The notes under the pieces: generated by a model
The model's input: only the letters and a program-made list of their open reading frames with translations
Told to the model about the DNA's origin: nothing
Databases searched by the model: none
Shown: one piece after another, positions 9,430 through 18,192 of the stretch
How the letters are laid out: every line of letters begins with the position of its first letter
Numbering within the stretch: position 1 is the first letter of the stretch
Translations under genes and position numbers: made by a program
DNA from: Brevundimonas subvibrioides ATCC 15264
GTDB lineage: Bacteria; Pseudomonadota; Alphaproteobacteria; Caulobacterales; Caulobacteraceae
Assembly (NCBI RefSeq): GCF_000144605.1
Contig: NC_014375.1
Coordinates: forward strand, 1,054,001-1,118,000
Direction of reading: 5' to 3'
Length of the DNA stretch: 64,000 bases

Positions 9430-10251
9430 ATGAAGATCGGTATCGTCGCGGTCTCCTCGCGCTTCGCCCGCGACCGGGCCCTGGCCATCGAGGCCTGGAT
9501 GGAGGCGCACTTTCCGAAGCGGGAGGTGGCGGTCGTCATCCATCCCTCGTCGCTGAAGAAGTCCGGCCATTTCAGCGGGGATGACGAAACCCGGGCCGCC
9601 GCCTTCGTCGAGTACGCCAATGACCCGAAGATCGACGCCGTCTGGTTCGCGCGGGGCGGCTACGGCTCGTGCCGGATCGCCGAGGCGGTGCTGCCGCAGC
9701 TGACCGAGGTGGCGCGGAACAAGCGGTATCTGGGCTATTCCGACGTCGGGTCGCTGCTGGCCACGCTGTACAAGGCCGGCTTCCCGCATCTGGCGCACGG
9801 GCCGATGGCGTCGGACGCGGTGCGCTACGACGAGACGGCCATGCGCGCCCTGAACTGGCTGCGGAAGGGCTCCTCGTCGTCGTGGGAGCCGTCGCTGCAC
9901 GACGATCCACGTCCGGCCGTGGCCTTCAACCTGACGGTGCTGGACCAGTTGCTGGGCACGCCGCTGGAGCCGGACCTGAGCGACCATGTCCTGATGCTCG
10001 AGGACGTGTCGGAGGCCGCCTACAGCATCGACCGGATGATGTTCCACCTGACCTCGACCCCCTCGATCCGGCGCGTGGCGGGCATCCGCGCCGGGCGGTT
10101 CACCGACGTGACGCCGAACGTGCCGGACTTCGGCATGACGGGCGAGCAGATCGTCGAATACTGGTGCGAACGATCCGGCATCCCCTACCTGGGGACCGCC
10201 GACATCGCCCATGACGGGGACAACAAGGTCGTGCCGTTCGGGGCGAGATAA
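9430..10251 (+). CDS. ldcA: LD-carboxypeptidase, S66 family (LdcA-like)
   Basis: A 273-aa S66 serine peptidase that removes the terminal D-Ala from cytoplasmic murein tetrapeptides. The nucleophile is Ser104 in LGYSDVGS, preceded by the conserved ARGGYGSCRI; the acid residue of the unusual Ser-Glu-His triad is probably the Glu in LMLEDVSEAAY, and the His is in the C-terminal AHDGDNKVVPFG. There is no signal peptide, as expected for a recycling enzyme. A good ribosome site (GGGAGG) precedes the ATG. It is transcribed divergently from the MurC/Mpl-type ligase gene, whose likely substrate is the tripeptide LdcA produces. Confidence 0.88.
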   Translation: MKIGIVAVSSRFARDRALAIEAWMEAHFPKREVAVVIHPSSLKKSGHFSGDDETRAAAFVEYANDPKIDAVWFARGGYGSCRIAEAVLPQLTEVARNKRYLGYSDVGSLLATLYKAGFPHLAHGPMASDAVRYDETAMRALNWLRKGSSSSWEPSLHDDPRPAVAFNLTVLDQLLGTPLEPDLSDHVLMLEDVSEAAYSIDRMMFHLTSTPSIRRVAGIRAGRFTDVTPNVPDFGMTGEQIVEYWCERSGIPYLGTADIAHDGDNKVVPFGAR

Positions 10252-10423
10252 TCCTCCCCCGTCGGGGGAGGGGGACCGCAGCGCCCTTGCGCTGGGGTGG
10301 AGGGGGCAGGCCACGAATGATGGCGTGTGGGTGGGCCCCCTCCGTCACGTCGCGAAGCCGCGCCGCGCCTTGAGGATCGGCTCGTATACGAGCCGACCGC
10401 AAGCCCCCCATGGGGGAGGATTA
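10252..10423. repeat. paired inverted intergenic repeat, locus B
   Basis: Two copies in opposite orientation: 10252-10310 begins with the palindrome CCTCCCCCGTCGGGGGAGGG, then a CAGCGCCCTTGCGCTG hairpin and GGTGGAGGGGGC; 10334-10423 carries the reverse order, ending in CCCCCCATGGGGGAGGA. The right copy has a longer internal segment that includes the palindrome CTCGTATACGAG. No gene was seen in this gap before the hydrolase start at 10515. Confidence 0.68.
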
Positions 10424-10514
10424 GTGCCGTTCGGGCCACGCCGTTAACCCAGTCGCTCTCGCGTGCGGCGAACCCGGTCGACAGCGAACGCCGGTCCGGG
10501 TCAGATGCCCGTCG

Positions 10515-11450
10515 ATGGGGCGTAACGGTCTGACAACCCTGCCGGCATGGACACGGGCGGCCATGGTCGGCGTGTTGGGTGTCGCCGTTCTCGCAAGCGC
10601 GACGGCCGTGTCGGGGGACGCGGTCGAGGCGGCGGAGAGCCGCAGCTTCATCACTTCCGACGGGGCCCGTCTTCACTATCTGGAGGCGGGCCCTGCGGAA
10701 GCCCGGACCGTTCTGTTCGTGCCCGGGTGGACCATGCCGGGCTGGATCTTTCAGGCCCAGATCGACGCCCTATCGGACCGGTTTCACGTCCTTGCGCTGG
10801 ATCCGCGCGGCCAGGGCGAGAGCGAGGTCACCCGCTTCGGCTATACCCATGAACGCCGCGGACGCGACATCGGCGAGCTGATCGACCACGCCGCGACCGG
10901 GCGGATCGTTCTGGTCGGCTGGTCGCTGGGCGTGCTGGATACGCTGGCCTGGGTCGCGGGCGCGGGCGACGACCGTCTCGCCGGCCTCGTGCTGATCGAC
11001 AATTCCATCGGCGAGGAACCCGCGCCGCGCGCCGCCGGGGGAGACCGCCCCGCCGGGCCGGCGGTCCTGACGGAGACCGAGCGCCACGATCGCCGGGCCG
11101 CCTTCGTCGCCTCGATGTTCGCCCGTGATCCCGGGGACGACTATCGCGCCCGGCTGACCGATCAGGCCCTGAGGATGGCGCCCGAGGACGAGCGTCGCCT
11201 GCTGGCCTATGACGTGCCGCGCGAATACTGGCGGGCGGCCGTCCATTCGACCGACCGGCCGGTGCTGTACGTCGTGCGACCCCGCTGGCGCGAGCAGGGT
11301 GAAAACCTCGTCCGCAGCCATGCCGATGCGCGCATGGACGTGTTCGAGGACGCGGGTCATGCCCTGTTCGTGGACGAGGCGGAGCGGTTCAACCGCCTGC
11401 TGACCGACTTCCTCGACGGCCCGGTCGCGGCGCGCGAGACGGTCCATTGA
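10515..11450 (+). CDS. exported alpha/beta hydrolase
   Basis: A 311-aa alpha/beta-hydrolase fold protein. A hydrophobic N-terminal segment (AAMVGVLGVAVLASA, residues about 15-30) looks like a signal peptide or anchor, placing the enzyme in the periplasm. The nucleophile elbow GWSLG sits in VLVGWSLGVLD, the oxyanion region in LFVPGWTMPGW, and the catalytic His in EDAGHALFVDEAE. An internal ATG at 10563 would still keep the hydrophobic segment. The stop overlaps the TTG start of the next gene (TTGA), so it is the first gene of a tightly coupled trio with a membrane spermidine-synthase-like protein and an exported methyltransferase-like lipoprotein. The substrate is unknown. Confidence 0.82.
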   Translation: MGRNGLTTLPAWTRAAMVGVLGVAVLASATAVSGDAVEAAESRSFITSDGARLHYLEAGPAEARTVLFVPGWTMPGWIFQAQIDALSDRFHVLALDPRGQGESEVTRFGYTHERRGRDIGELIDHAATGRIVLVGWSLGVLDTLAWVAGAGDDRLAGLVLIDNSIGEEPAPRAAGGDRPAGPAVLTETERHDRRAAFVASMFARDPGDDYRARLTDQALRMAPEDERRLLAYDVPREYWRAAVHSTDRPVLYVVRPRWREQGENLVRSHADARMDVFEDAGHALFVDEAERFNRLLTDFLDGPVAARETVH

Positions 11451-14026
11451 CCGCGCCCGCCGAACGCACCCGCGCGGCCCTGATCCCGCTGTTCCTGATC
11501 GCCCTCGGTGTGGTCGGGATCGAGAATGCCCTGACCCGCTACTTCGCCGTCGCGAAATGGTCCGAGTACGGATACTGGATCATCTCCATCGTCCTGGCCG
11601 GGTTCGCCCTGTCTGGCGTCGTCGTGGCCCTGCTGCGCGACACCGTCCAGCGCCACGGCGTGCTGCTGCGGGCGATCCTGCCGGGGGCCATGACCCTGGC
11701 GGCCGCGCTCGGCTATCAGTGGGTGACGCAGAACCCCTTCAATCCGCTGCAGCTGCAGAACCCGACGACCTGGCCCGATCAGGTGCGCAACATCGGGATG
11801 TACTACGCCGCCCTGCTGCCCTTCTTCTTCCTGGCGGGTCTCTACATCAGCCTGATCTTCGTCCTGAACCCGCGCGAGATCGGCCGGGTCTATGGCTACG
11901 ACCTGATCGGCGCCGGGGTCGGGTCGGCGGTGGCGCTGGGGCTGATGTTCGTGGTGCATCCCTTCCTGCTGGCCCCGGTGCTTCTGATCCCGCTGGCGAT
12001 GTCGGTCCTGTTCCAGCCCGGCCGCCTGAGTTGGCTGGGCGGGGGTCTGGCGGGCGCGGCGCTGGTGGCGGGCGAGGCGATCCTGTTCCTCGGCGCCCCG
12101 CCGGCCTTCTCGGAGTTCAAGGCCATCTATGCGCCGCTGAACACACCCGGCGCGGTGGTCGTCGCCGAGATCCGCCAGCCGCGCGGCCACTATCTGCTGC
12201 TCGACGACTTCACCGAGCGGGTGGACGCCGACGTGTCCAACAACGCCGGCATGATGGGCGTTGCGGGGCCGCCCAAGACCTATGGCCTGTACCGCGACGG
12301 CAACCGCATCGCCTCCCTGCCGATGGCGGGCCCCCTCGACGCCGCCTATGCGCCCAGCGCCCTGTCGGCCGCACCCTATGTGATCCGTCCGGGCGCGGAC
12401 GTCCTGCTGGTCGGCCTCTCCGGCGGCTATCGCGTGGCCGAGGCCCTGACGCTGGGCGCGGCCCGTGTCGACGGGGTCGAGAGCGAACCCGTGCTGCGCG
12501 ACGCCCTGGTGCGCGGGCTGGGCCCGTCACCCGCCCTGGCGCGCGACCCGCGCGTGCGCCTGCTGGAGGGCGGGCCGATCAATGCGGCCTGGCGCGCAGG
12601 GCGGGGCAGCTATGACATCGTCGACGTCTCGGCCGACTTCGTCGACGCCGCCCCGGCCAACGTCACCGGCGTCACGGTGGAGGCGATGGAGGCCTATCTG
12701 GCGGCGCTGAAGCCGGGCGGGGCGGTGTCGATCTCGGTCTCCATCCGCGACTTCCCGGTCTATGCCCTGCGGGTGCTTGCGACCGCGCGTGAGGCCTTGC
12801 GGGGGCAGGGCGTCGCCGATCCGTCCGCCCATGTCATGGTCTATCGCTCGGCCTGGAACGCGCGGATCCTGATCAGCCCGACGCCGTGGTCGGCGGCCGA
12901 CATCGCCGCGCTCCAGGCCTTCTGTGCCGCCCGGTCGTTCGACGTGTCCTGGCATCCCGGTCTGGACGTCACCGCCGCCCGCGCGCGCCTGTTCAACGAC
13001 CTGCCCAGCGTCTCGTTCGAGAGCGGGGAGATGACGTCGAACGGTCCCGACGACGCCATCGCCAACGAGGTAGCGGCGGTGCTGGCCGGCCGCGCCTCGC
13101 CGTCGTCGGAGGCCTTCCACATCCGCCCGGCGACGCTGGACCGCCCGGCCTTCTATTCGTCGCTGATGCTGGAGCACCCCGGCACGCTGATCCGCCGGCT
13201 GGAGGTCCTGCCCCAGGCCGAGATCGGCGCGCTGGTGAACCTGGCCGTTCTGGCCCAGGCCATCGTGATCGCCCTGCTGGTCCTGGCCACGCCGGCCCTG
13301 TTCCGTCGCCGCGCGGGCGGGGTGAAGGAGCCCCGGCGCCTGTGGCCCGCGCTCTATTTCCCCGCGCTGGGTCTCGGCTTCCTGTTCATCGAGATCCTGC
13401 TGATCGACCGGGCGGCCTTCTACCTGAACGACTATTCGTCGGCCTTCGCCATCGTCCTGACCTCGATGCTGATCTTCTCCGGCCTCGGCAGCATGATCGC
13501 CGGCCGATGCGCGCGGATGCCCAAGGCGGCCTCGGCCATCGCCCTGATCGTCGTCCTGGCCTGGATCGGCGCCATGCTGATGGGGGCCGAAGACTTCATG
13601 ATGCGGACGCTGGATCAGTCCTGGGCCGTCAGGGCCGGACTGGTGGCGCTGGCTGCCGCGCCCGTGTCGCTGGCGCTGGGCCTGCCGTTCCCGCTGGGCC
13701 TGATCCAGGTCGGCGACGGCCGGGCCCTGCCGTGGGCCTGGGGGCTGAACGGGGCCTTCTCGGTCGTCGCCACGCCGCTGGCCAATCTGATGAGCCGCGA
13801 CATCGGCTTTTCGTCCCTGCTGATCGTGGCGGCCGGCCTCTATGCCCTGGCCTTCCTCGTCCTGCCGGTCGCCGCGACCCGGGCGCGCACCGTGCCCCTG
13901 TTCGAGCCGGCCTTGCCGCAGGACCCGTTCGCCGGCCTGCCCGAGCCCGCACCCGCCCGCCTCGACCCCTTTCCGGACACAGACCGTCCGCCTCCCGTCA
14001 GCCAGAGCCAGACGAGCCCCGCATGA
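11447..14026 (+). CDS. integral-membrane spermidine-synthase-like protein
   Basis: An 859-aa protein that starts with TTG overlapping the upstream stop. About six hydrophobic helices occupy residues 10-220, a soluble domain of about 330 residues follows, and a second helix block lies at about 590-800. The soluble domain has a spermidine-synthase-like nucleotide fold: VLLVGLSGGYRVAEALTLG (about residues 312-330) followed by RVDGVESEP, where the acidic residue would contact the decarboxylated SAM or SAM ribose. Such membrane-embedded aminopropyltransferase-like proteins are common in bacteria, but their product is usually unknown. The proline-rich C-terminus runs into the next gene, whose ATG overlaps the stop (ATGA). 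Activity on polyamines is not shown here. Confidence 0.78.
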   Translation: MTAPAERTRAALIPLFLIALGVVGIENALTRYFAVAKWSEYGYWIISIVLAGFALSGVVVALLRDTVQRHGVLLRAILPGAMTLAAALGYQWVTQNPFNPLQLQNPTTWPDQVRNIGMYYAALLPFFFLAGLYISLIFVLNPREIGRVYGYDLIGAGVGSAVALGLMFVVHPFLLAPVLLIPLAMSVLFQPGRLSWLGGGLAGAALVAGEAILFLGAPPAFSEFKAIYAPLNTPGAVVVAEIRQPRGHYLLLDDFTERVDADVSNNAGMMGVAGPPKTYGLYRDGNRIASLPMAGPLDAAYAPSALSAAPYVIRPGADVLLVGLSGGYRVAEALTLGAARVDGVESEPVLRDALVRGLGPSPALARDPRVRLLEGGPINAAWRAGRGSYDIVDVSADFVDAAPANVTGVTVEAMEAYLAALKPGGAVSISVSIRDFPVYALRVLATAREALRGQGVADPSAHVMVYRSAWNARILISPTPWSAADIAALQAFCAARSFDVSWHPGLDVTAARARLFNDLPSVSFESGEMTSNGPDDAIANEVAAVLAGRASPSSEAFHIRPATLDRPAFYSSLMLEHPGTLIRRLEVLPQAEIGALVNLAVLAQAIVIALLVLATPALFRRRAGGVKEPRRLWPALYFPALGLGFLFIEILLIDRAAFYLNDYSSAFAIVLTSMLIFSGLGSMIAGRCARMPKAASAIALIVVLAWIGAMLMGAEDFMMRTLDQSWAVRAGLVALAAAPVSLALGLPFPLGLIQVGDGRALPWAWGLNGAFSVVATPLANLMSRDIGFSSLLIVAAGLYALAFLVLPVAATRARTVPLFEPALPQDPFAGLPEPAPARLDPFPDTDRPPPVSQSQTSPA

Positions 14027-15009
14027 CCCAGCTGAACCGCCGCACCCTGCTGACCGCCGCAGCGGGCACCGCCCTGACCACGCTGGCCGCCTGCGACGAG
14101 GCCACGATGACGTCCATCCAGGCGCGCCTGAATCCGACGCAGGCGGCCGGGGGATCGGGCGTCGCCGCCAATGCCCCGACCCAGGCCGCCGCCGCCGAGG
14201 CCTCAGCCGTGTCGCAGACGGTCCGGATGCCGGGCGAGCCCTGGACCTTCGCCCGCTTCAATGCGGCGATGGAGGCTTCCAGGCGCCCCCACACCCTGAC
14301 CGAGGCCCAGTTCACCGAGATCCAGGCGCGCAAACCCGCCGCCATCGAGCGCATCAGGACCTACCTCGACGGGCGGTTCGGCGCGGCCGATCCGAACGTG
14401 GTCCAGGCCTTCGAAAGCGTGCCGCGCGACTATTTCCACTACGCCTATGCCGCCGGGGCCTCGACCGCTTACCAGGCCTATGAGGCCAACCCCAAGCCCT
14501 GGGCCATCGGCCACGGGAGTGTCCTCTCAGACTATCTGGGCCAGGCCTATATGACCCAGCTGGCGGCCCCCAAGCCGACCGATGTGACGCTGGAGATCGG
14601 GACCGGATCGGGCTTCCAGTCGTCCCTGCTCAGCCGCATCGTCCGCGACGCCTATACGATCGAGATCATCGAGCCGATCGGCCGGGCGGTGGACCAGATC
14701 TTCGCGCCGCTCGGCTACGACAACGTCCACGGCAAGGTCGGCGACGGCTATTTCGGCTGGCCCGAGGTGACCGAGGGCTTCGACACCATCATGCTGACCT
14801 GCGTCGCCCAGTACGCCCCGCCCGAGCTGTTCCGCCAGCTCAAGCCGGGCGGCAAGCTGATCATCCCGATCGGCCAGCCGTTCCGCCGCGGGCAGGTGCT
14901 GTATGTCTACACCAAGGACGCCGATGGCCGGGTCCGCAGCCGCCGCGACGTCGGCGTGTTCTTCATCCCGATGACGGGCGCGATGCAGACCCAGGCCAGA
15001 CCGGCCTAG
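14023..15009 (+). CDS. exported PCMT-like methyltransferase lipoprotein
   Basis: A 328-aa protein with protein-L-isoaspartate methyltransferase architecture behind a secretion signal. The N-terminus NRRTLLTAAAGTALTTLAAC combines a twin-arginine motif and an LAAC lipobox, predicting a Tat-exported lipoprotein with acylated Cys near residue 24. The catalytic part shows VTLEIGTGSGFQSSLLSRI (SAM motif I), KVGDGYFGWPE and LKPGGKLIIPIG, and AFESVPRDYFH in place of the usual substrate-side entry. The canonical IGxGQTISQP segment is replaced by IGHGSVLSDY. A SAM-dependent fold outside the cytoplasm is unexpected because SAM is not known to be available there. It is translationally coupled to the membrane spermidine-synthase-like gene. 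Confidence 0.82.
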   Translation: MTQLNRRTLLTAAAGTALTTLAACDEATMTSIQARLNPTQAAGGSGVAANAPTQAAAAEASAVSQTVRMPGEPWTFARFNAAMEASRRPHTLTEAQFTEIQARKPAAIERIRTYLDGRFGAADPNVVQAFESVPRDYFHYAYAAGASTAYQAYEANPKPWAIGHGSVLSDYLGQAYMTQLAAPKPTDVTLEIGTGSGFQSSLLSRIVRDAYTIEIIEPIGRAVDQIFAPLGYDNVHGKVGDGYFGWPEVTEGFDTIMLTCVAQYAPPELFRQLKPGGKLIIPIGQPFRRGQVLYVYTKDADGRVRSRRDVGVFFIPMTGAMQTQARPA

Positions 15010-15124
15010 CGGATGGCTGAAGCACGCGGGGCCAATGGCACCCTGACCGCCGGCGCGAGCGCTATTGAATCCATTTCCCCGGTGACGCGTTCAGCCTGTT
15101 CGGACCGCCGCTCAGGAAGCCCCG

Positions 15125-15343
15125 ATGACCCAAGCCGCCCGTTACGTCGCCCATACCGAGTCCGGTCACTGCCATATTCTGGAAGCCCGCAGCTTCGAGG
15201 ACGCGGCCCTGACCTTCGCCGAGGCCCACGCCCCCTGGGCCGAAGACGATGCTCTGCGCGTCATCGTCCAGGCCGAGGACGGCGGACCCGAGCATTGCTT
15301 CGTCATCCACCTCGACACCGAGGCGGTCGAAGCCTGCGGCTAG
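15125..15343 (+). CDS. small conserved-looking protein (possible DUF5961)
   Basis: A 72-aa soluble acidic protein starting at an ATG with a good ribosome site (AGGAAG). Features are a central HCHILEARSFEDAALTFAEAH segment (the first 12 residues of which hold two His and one Cys) and CFVIHLDT near the C-terminus. I believe it matches the small DUF5961 family of Caulobacterales, but this is from memory and cannot be checked here. It lies alone between the methyltransferase-like gene and the convergent metB. No function is proposed. Confidence 0.6.
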   Translation: MTQAARYVAHTESGHCHILEARSFEDAALTFAEAHAPWAEDDALRVIVQAEDGGPEHCFVIHLDTEAVEACG

Positions 15344-15408
15344 GCTGTAGGGGGTTTGGGCTGGAAGGTTTATCGCGGCCAGCACGGTGCATCCAGCGAA
15401 CCACCGCC

Positions 15409-16602
15409 TCAGGCCGCCTCCGCCTTCGCTACCACCAGAGCATCGAGCGCCTGGACCAGGTCGGCGATCAGGTCGTCCTCGTGCTCCAGTCCGACCGACA
15501 GCCGCAGCAGGCCGTCGGTGATGCCGGCGACGACGCGGGCCTCGGGCGTCATGGCGGCATGGGTCATGGTCGCCGGGTGGGCGATCAGGCTTTCGACCCC
15601 GCCCAGCGACTCCGCCAGTGTGAAGGTGTCGAGCGTCTCGACCAGCCGGCGCACCGCGTCGACGCCTCCGGCCAGCTCGAAGCTCAGCATGGCCCCCGGC
15701 CCCTGCTGCTGGCGCGCGGCCAGGGCGTGATTGGGGTGGGACGTCAGCCCCGGATAGTGGACCGCCGAGACGGCCGGGTGGGCCTCCAGCAGGGCGGCGA
15801 CCTTGCCCGCCGTGGTCTGTTGCCGCTCGATCCGGGCGAACAGGGTGCGCACCCCGCGCAGGGTCAGATAGGCGTCGAACGGCGAGCCGGTGACGCCCAG
15901 ACAGTTGGCCCACCAGGCCAGCTCGGCGTGATCCGCCGGATCGGCCGCGATCACCGCCCCGCCCACGACATCGGAATGGCCGTTGATGTATTTGGTGGTC
16001 GAGTGAACGACGATGTCGGCCCCCAGCTCGATCGGCCGCTGCAGGGCCGGGGACAGGAAGGTGTTGTCGGCCACCACCTTGGCCCCGACGCGGTGGGCGC
16101 GGGTGCAGATGTCGGCGATGTCGACGACGCGCAGCAGGGGGTTGGACGGGGTCTCGACTAGCAGCAGTTTCGGGTTCAGGGCCAGGGCCGCGTCCAGCGC
16201 GACCGGATCGCCCTGATCGACCCACAGCACCTCGAAATGCCCCTTTTTCGCGCGGGCGCACAGCAGCCGGTGGGTGCCGCCGTAGCAATCGTGCGGGGCG
16301 ATCAGCAGGTCGCCGGGCTCCAGCAGGGTCAGGGGCAGGTCGACCGCCGCCATGCCCGTCGCCGTGACCACGCACCCCGCCCCGCCTTCCAGCTCGGCCA
16401 GGGTCTCGGCCAGGACGTCGCGCGTGGGATTGCCCGAGCGGCTGTAGTCGTATTTCCGCTTCTGCTCGAAGCCGGCGAACGAATAGTTCGACGACAGATA
16501 CAGCGGCGGCATCACCGAGCCGTGGGCCGTGTCGGTATCGACGCCCGAGCGGGCGCAGGTGGTGCGGACGTCGTGGGGGCGTTTGCCGGTCGAGTGGCTC
16601 AT
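15409..16602 (-). CDS. metB: cystathionine gamma-synthase / O-succinylhomoserine sulfhydrylase family
   Basis: A 397-aa PLP enzyme of the Cys/Met metabolism family, which joins an O-acylhomoserine to cysteine or sulfide. The PLP lysine is in HSTTKYINGHSDV; other family marks are YSRSGNPTR, ATGMAAVDL, VETPSNPLLRVVDI and DNTFLSPALQRP. The length is typical. The ATG at 16602 overlaps the stop of metX (ATGA), so the two are translationally coupled, and both lie downstream of the SAM-I riboswitch. Choice between cystathionine gamma-synthase and direct sulfhydrylase cannot be made from motifs alone. Confidence 0.9.
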   Translation of the reverse strand: MSHSTGKRPHDVRTTCARSGVDTDTAHGSVMPPLYLSSNYSFAGFEQKRKYDYSRSGNPTRDVLAETLAELEGGAGCVVTATGMAAVDLPLTLLEPGDLLIAPHDCYGGTHRLLCARAKKGHFEVLWVDQGDPVALDAALALNPKLLLVETPSNPLLRVVDIADICTRAHRVGAKVVADNTFLSPALQRPIELGADIVVHSTTKYINGHSDVVGGAVIAADPADHAELAWWANCLGVTGSPFDAYLTLRGVRTLFARIERQQTTAGKVAALLEAHPAVSAVHYPGLTSHPNHALAARQQQGPGAMLSFELAGGVDAVRRLVETLDTFTLAESLGGVESLIAHPATMTHAAMTPEARVVAGITDGLLRLSVGLEHEDDLIADLVQALDALVVAKAEAA

Positions 16603-17636
16603 TGGTCGATATCCTTCAGGGCGGCGCGGAGGATGGCGGCGACCGCCTCGTCCTCCTTCAGAAAGGCGTCGTGGCCGTACAGGGACGGGGCCTCGACCAG
16701 ACGGAACAGGGAGGGCAGGCGGGCGGCCAGCTCGCGGATGTCGTCGATCGGCACCAGCCGGTCGGACGCGAACCCGACCAGGGTAACGGGGGTGCGGATG
16801 GCCTCGGGAGTCACCGCGTGGCGGTCGATCGAGTCCGACAGCGACAGCCAGCGCGCCGGGGTGGTGTGGGTGCGGTAGGCCTTGCCCCGCGCGGTCAGGT
16901 ATTCGCACACCGGATAGGCCTGGCCGGCCGCGGCCGGGGCGGTGCTCTCGAACCGGTCGGCGAACTCCTCGGCGGTGCGATAGGTGGTCATGGCCAGTTC
17001 GCGGGCCAGGGCGACGCCGTCCTCGGGCCGACCGGCGGCCTCGGCCAGCTGCAGGATCCGGCGCTGGATGCCGCGCCAGGCGGTCGCCTGCGGATGCGCC
17101 CGGTGGGCGGCGGAGACGACGACCAGCTGCCGGGCGCGGTCGGGGAACAGTTCGGCGAAGGCCAGCCCGATCATGCCGCCATAGGAACAGCCGACGAAGG
17201 CCGAAACGACCGGGTCGCCGATCTGGTCCAGGATCAGACCCAGCAGCCGCGCCTGGTCGTGGGTGGTGATGGTCACGGGCCTCGAACCCTCCGCCGCCTC
17301 GGGCGCATAGTCGAAGGCCAGGACCTGGAACCGGCTGAGGTCGATGGGGCCGCGGATCGACACCGCGCCCGACCACCAGCCCAGGCCGTTGGTCTCCGTC
17401 CGGTGCACGAACCGTCCCGCCGAGATGCCGCCGGCGACGACGATCAGCGGCGCGCCGACCCGGCCGTGCAGCCGGCCGGTGATCCGGCCCTGACCCAGCC
17501 GCTCGCCCGAAGCGAGGCGGAAGTCGGCGGGAATGGCGACCGCGATGTCGGCGGCCTCGTTGCCGCGACCGGCCAGATACGCGACCCGGCGACAGAGGGG
17601 TTCGGTGGGGGAGAGGGTCTGGGTGTCGAAAGCCAT
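16599..17636 (-). CDS. metX: homoserine O-acyltransferase, MetX family
   Basis: A 345-aa alpha/beta-hydrolase-type acyltransferase that activates homoserine for methionine synthesis. The nucleophile Ser lies in FVGCSYGGMIGL, the catalytic His in LYGHDAFLKE, and the Asp in GFASDRLVPI. I chose the ATG at 17636 because a longer in-frame reading would start inside the SAM riboswitch aptamer. Whether the acyl donor is acetyl- or succinyl-CoA is not decided; some MetX-fold enzymes use succinyl-CoA. It is the first gene of metX-metB and its expression should fall when SAM is plentiful. Confidence 0.9.
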   Translation of the reverse strand: MAFDTQTLSPTEPLCRRVAYLAGRGNEAADIAVAIPADFRLASGERLGQGRITGRLHGRVGAPLIVVAGGISAGRFVHRTETNGLGWWSGAVSIRGPIDLSRFQVLAFDYAPEAAEGSRPVTITTHDQARLLGLILDQIGDPVVSAFVGCSYGGMIGLAFAELFPDRARQLVVVSAAHRAHPQATAWRGIQRRILQLAEAAGRPEDGVALARELAMTTYRTAEEFADRFESTAPAAAGQAYPVCEYLTARGKAYRTHTTPARWLSLSDSIDRHAVTPEAIRTPVTLVGFASDRLVPIDDIRELAARLPSLFRLVEAPSLYGHDAFLKEDEAVAAILRAALKDIDQ

Positions 17637-17714
17637 GGTGTCGTCTGCATCGTCCCGCCCAGCAAGGCTCCGGATGCGATGACAGATCGTGGAGACGTCG
17701 CCTCGTCGACGCTC

Positions 17715-17832
17715 CACTCATCTCTCGCGGAACCGCCGAAACGGGTCCTCGCAGGAGTTGGCACCGTTCGGCTGGAAACCGATGGTTGCCCCGACGTCAA
17801 AGGGCCTATCCCTCGGTCGGTCTTGATGAGTG
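17715..17832 (-). ncRNA. SAM-I riboswitch (S-box) aptamer
   Basis: Read on the minus strand, the 118-nt element opens with CACUCAUC and closes with GAUGAGUG (helix P1). Between them are the S-box core segments in the right order: GAGGGAUAGGCCC, then GGGGCAACC, then GGUGCCAACUCC, then GCGAGAGAUGAG. These match the SAM-I consensus (GAGGGA-GGCCC, GGCAACC, GGUGCNAANUCC, GAGAGAUNAG). It ends 78 nt before the metX start, so SAM binding should shut off metX-metB. The intervening 78 nt contain small hairpins but no clear intrinsic terminator, so control of translation is possible. Confidence 0.92.
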
Positions 17833-18082
17833 ACATTACGTTGCGACCGCGAAGGCCGCCGGTCAAGAGAAAAAATCTGCCTCGTTCATTTCCGTTATAG
17901 GGGTAGAGAGGTCAAATGCGCCGTCGTTTGACGTCTGACGCAAAAAAGATGCGCAAGACGGGTTGACGGCCGCCCTCCGTCCAGACACCCTCAGACCAAC
18001 GAATTTCAACAAGGTTTCGCCCGTGTCCCGTCTCGGCCGCCTCGCCGTTTCGACCTCCACCGCCGCTCTCGGGGCGCGGTCG

Positions 18083-18157
18083 ATGACGCTCGCGACTCTC
18101 ATTTCGACCACCACCGGTATGACCATCACCGGCCCCTCGCGGGCGGGAACAGGTTAG
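18083..18157 (+). CDS. thrL: threonine-operon leader peptide
   Basis: A 24-codon reading frame with eight Thr and two Ile codons, including TLISTTTGMTITG, very like the end of E. coli ThrL. It is followed 35 nt later by a terminator hairpin and then by the aspartokinase-homoserine dehydrogenase gene, the classical arrangement for transcription attenuation by charged tRNA-Thr. A longer in-frame version could start at the GTG at 18023, which has AAGG eight bases upstream; it would add 20 residues without changing the Thr-rich part. Confidence 0.8.
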   Translation: MTLATLISTTTGMTITGPSRAGTG

Positions 18158-18192
18158 CGCACGGGGATCGAAAGACCTTCAGCCAACCCAGA

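Noticed and set aside
17637..17717. Longer metX start near 17717
   Set aside because: It lies in the P1 helix of the SAM-I riboswitch.
15409..17721. Single 770-codon minus-strand frame covering metB and most of metX
   Set aside because: The upstream part is an out-of-frame shadow of metX; metB has its own start at 16602 overlapping the metX stop.
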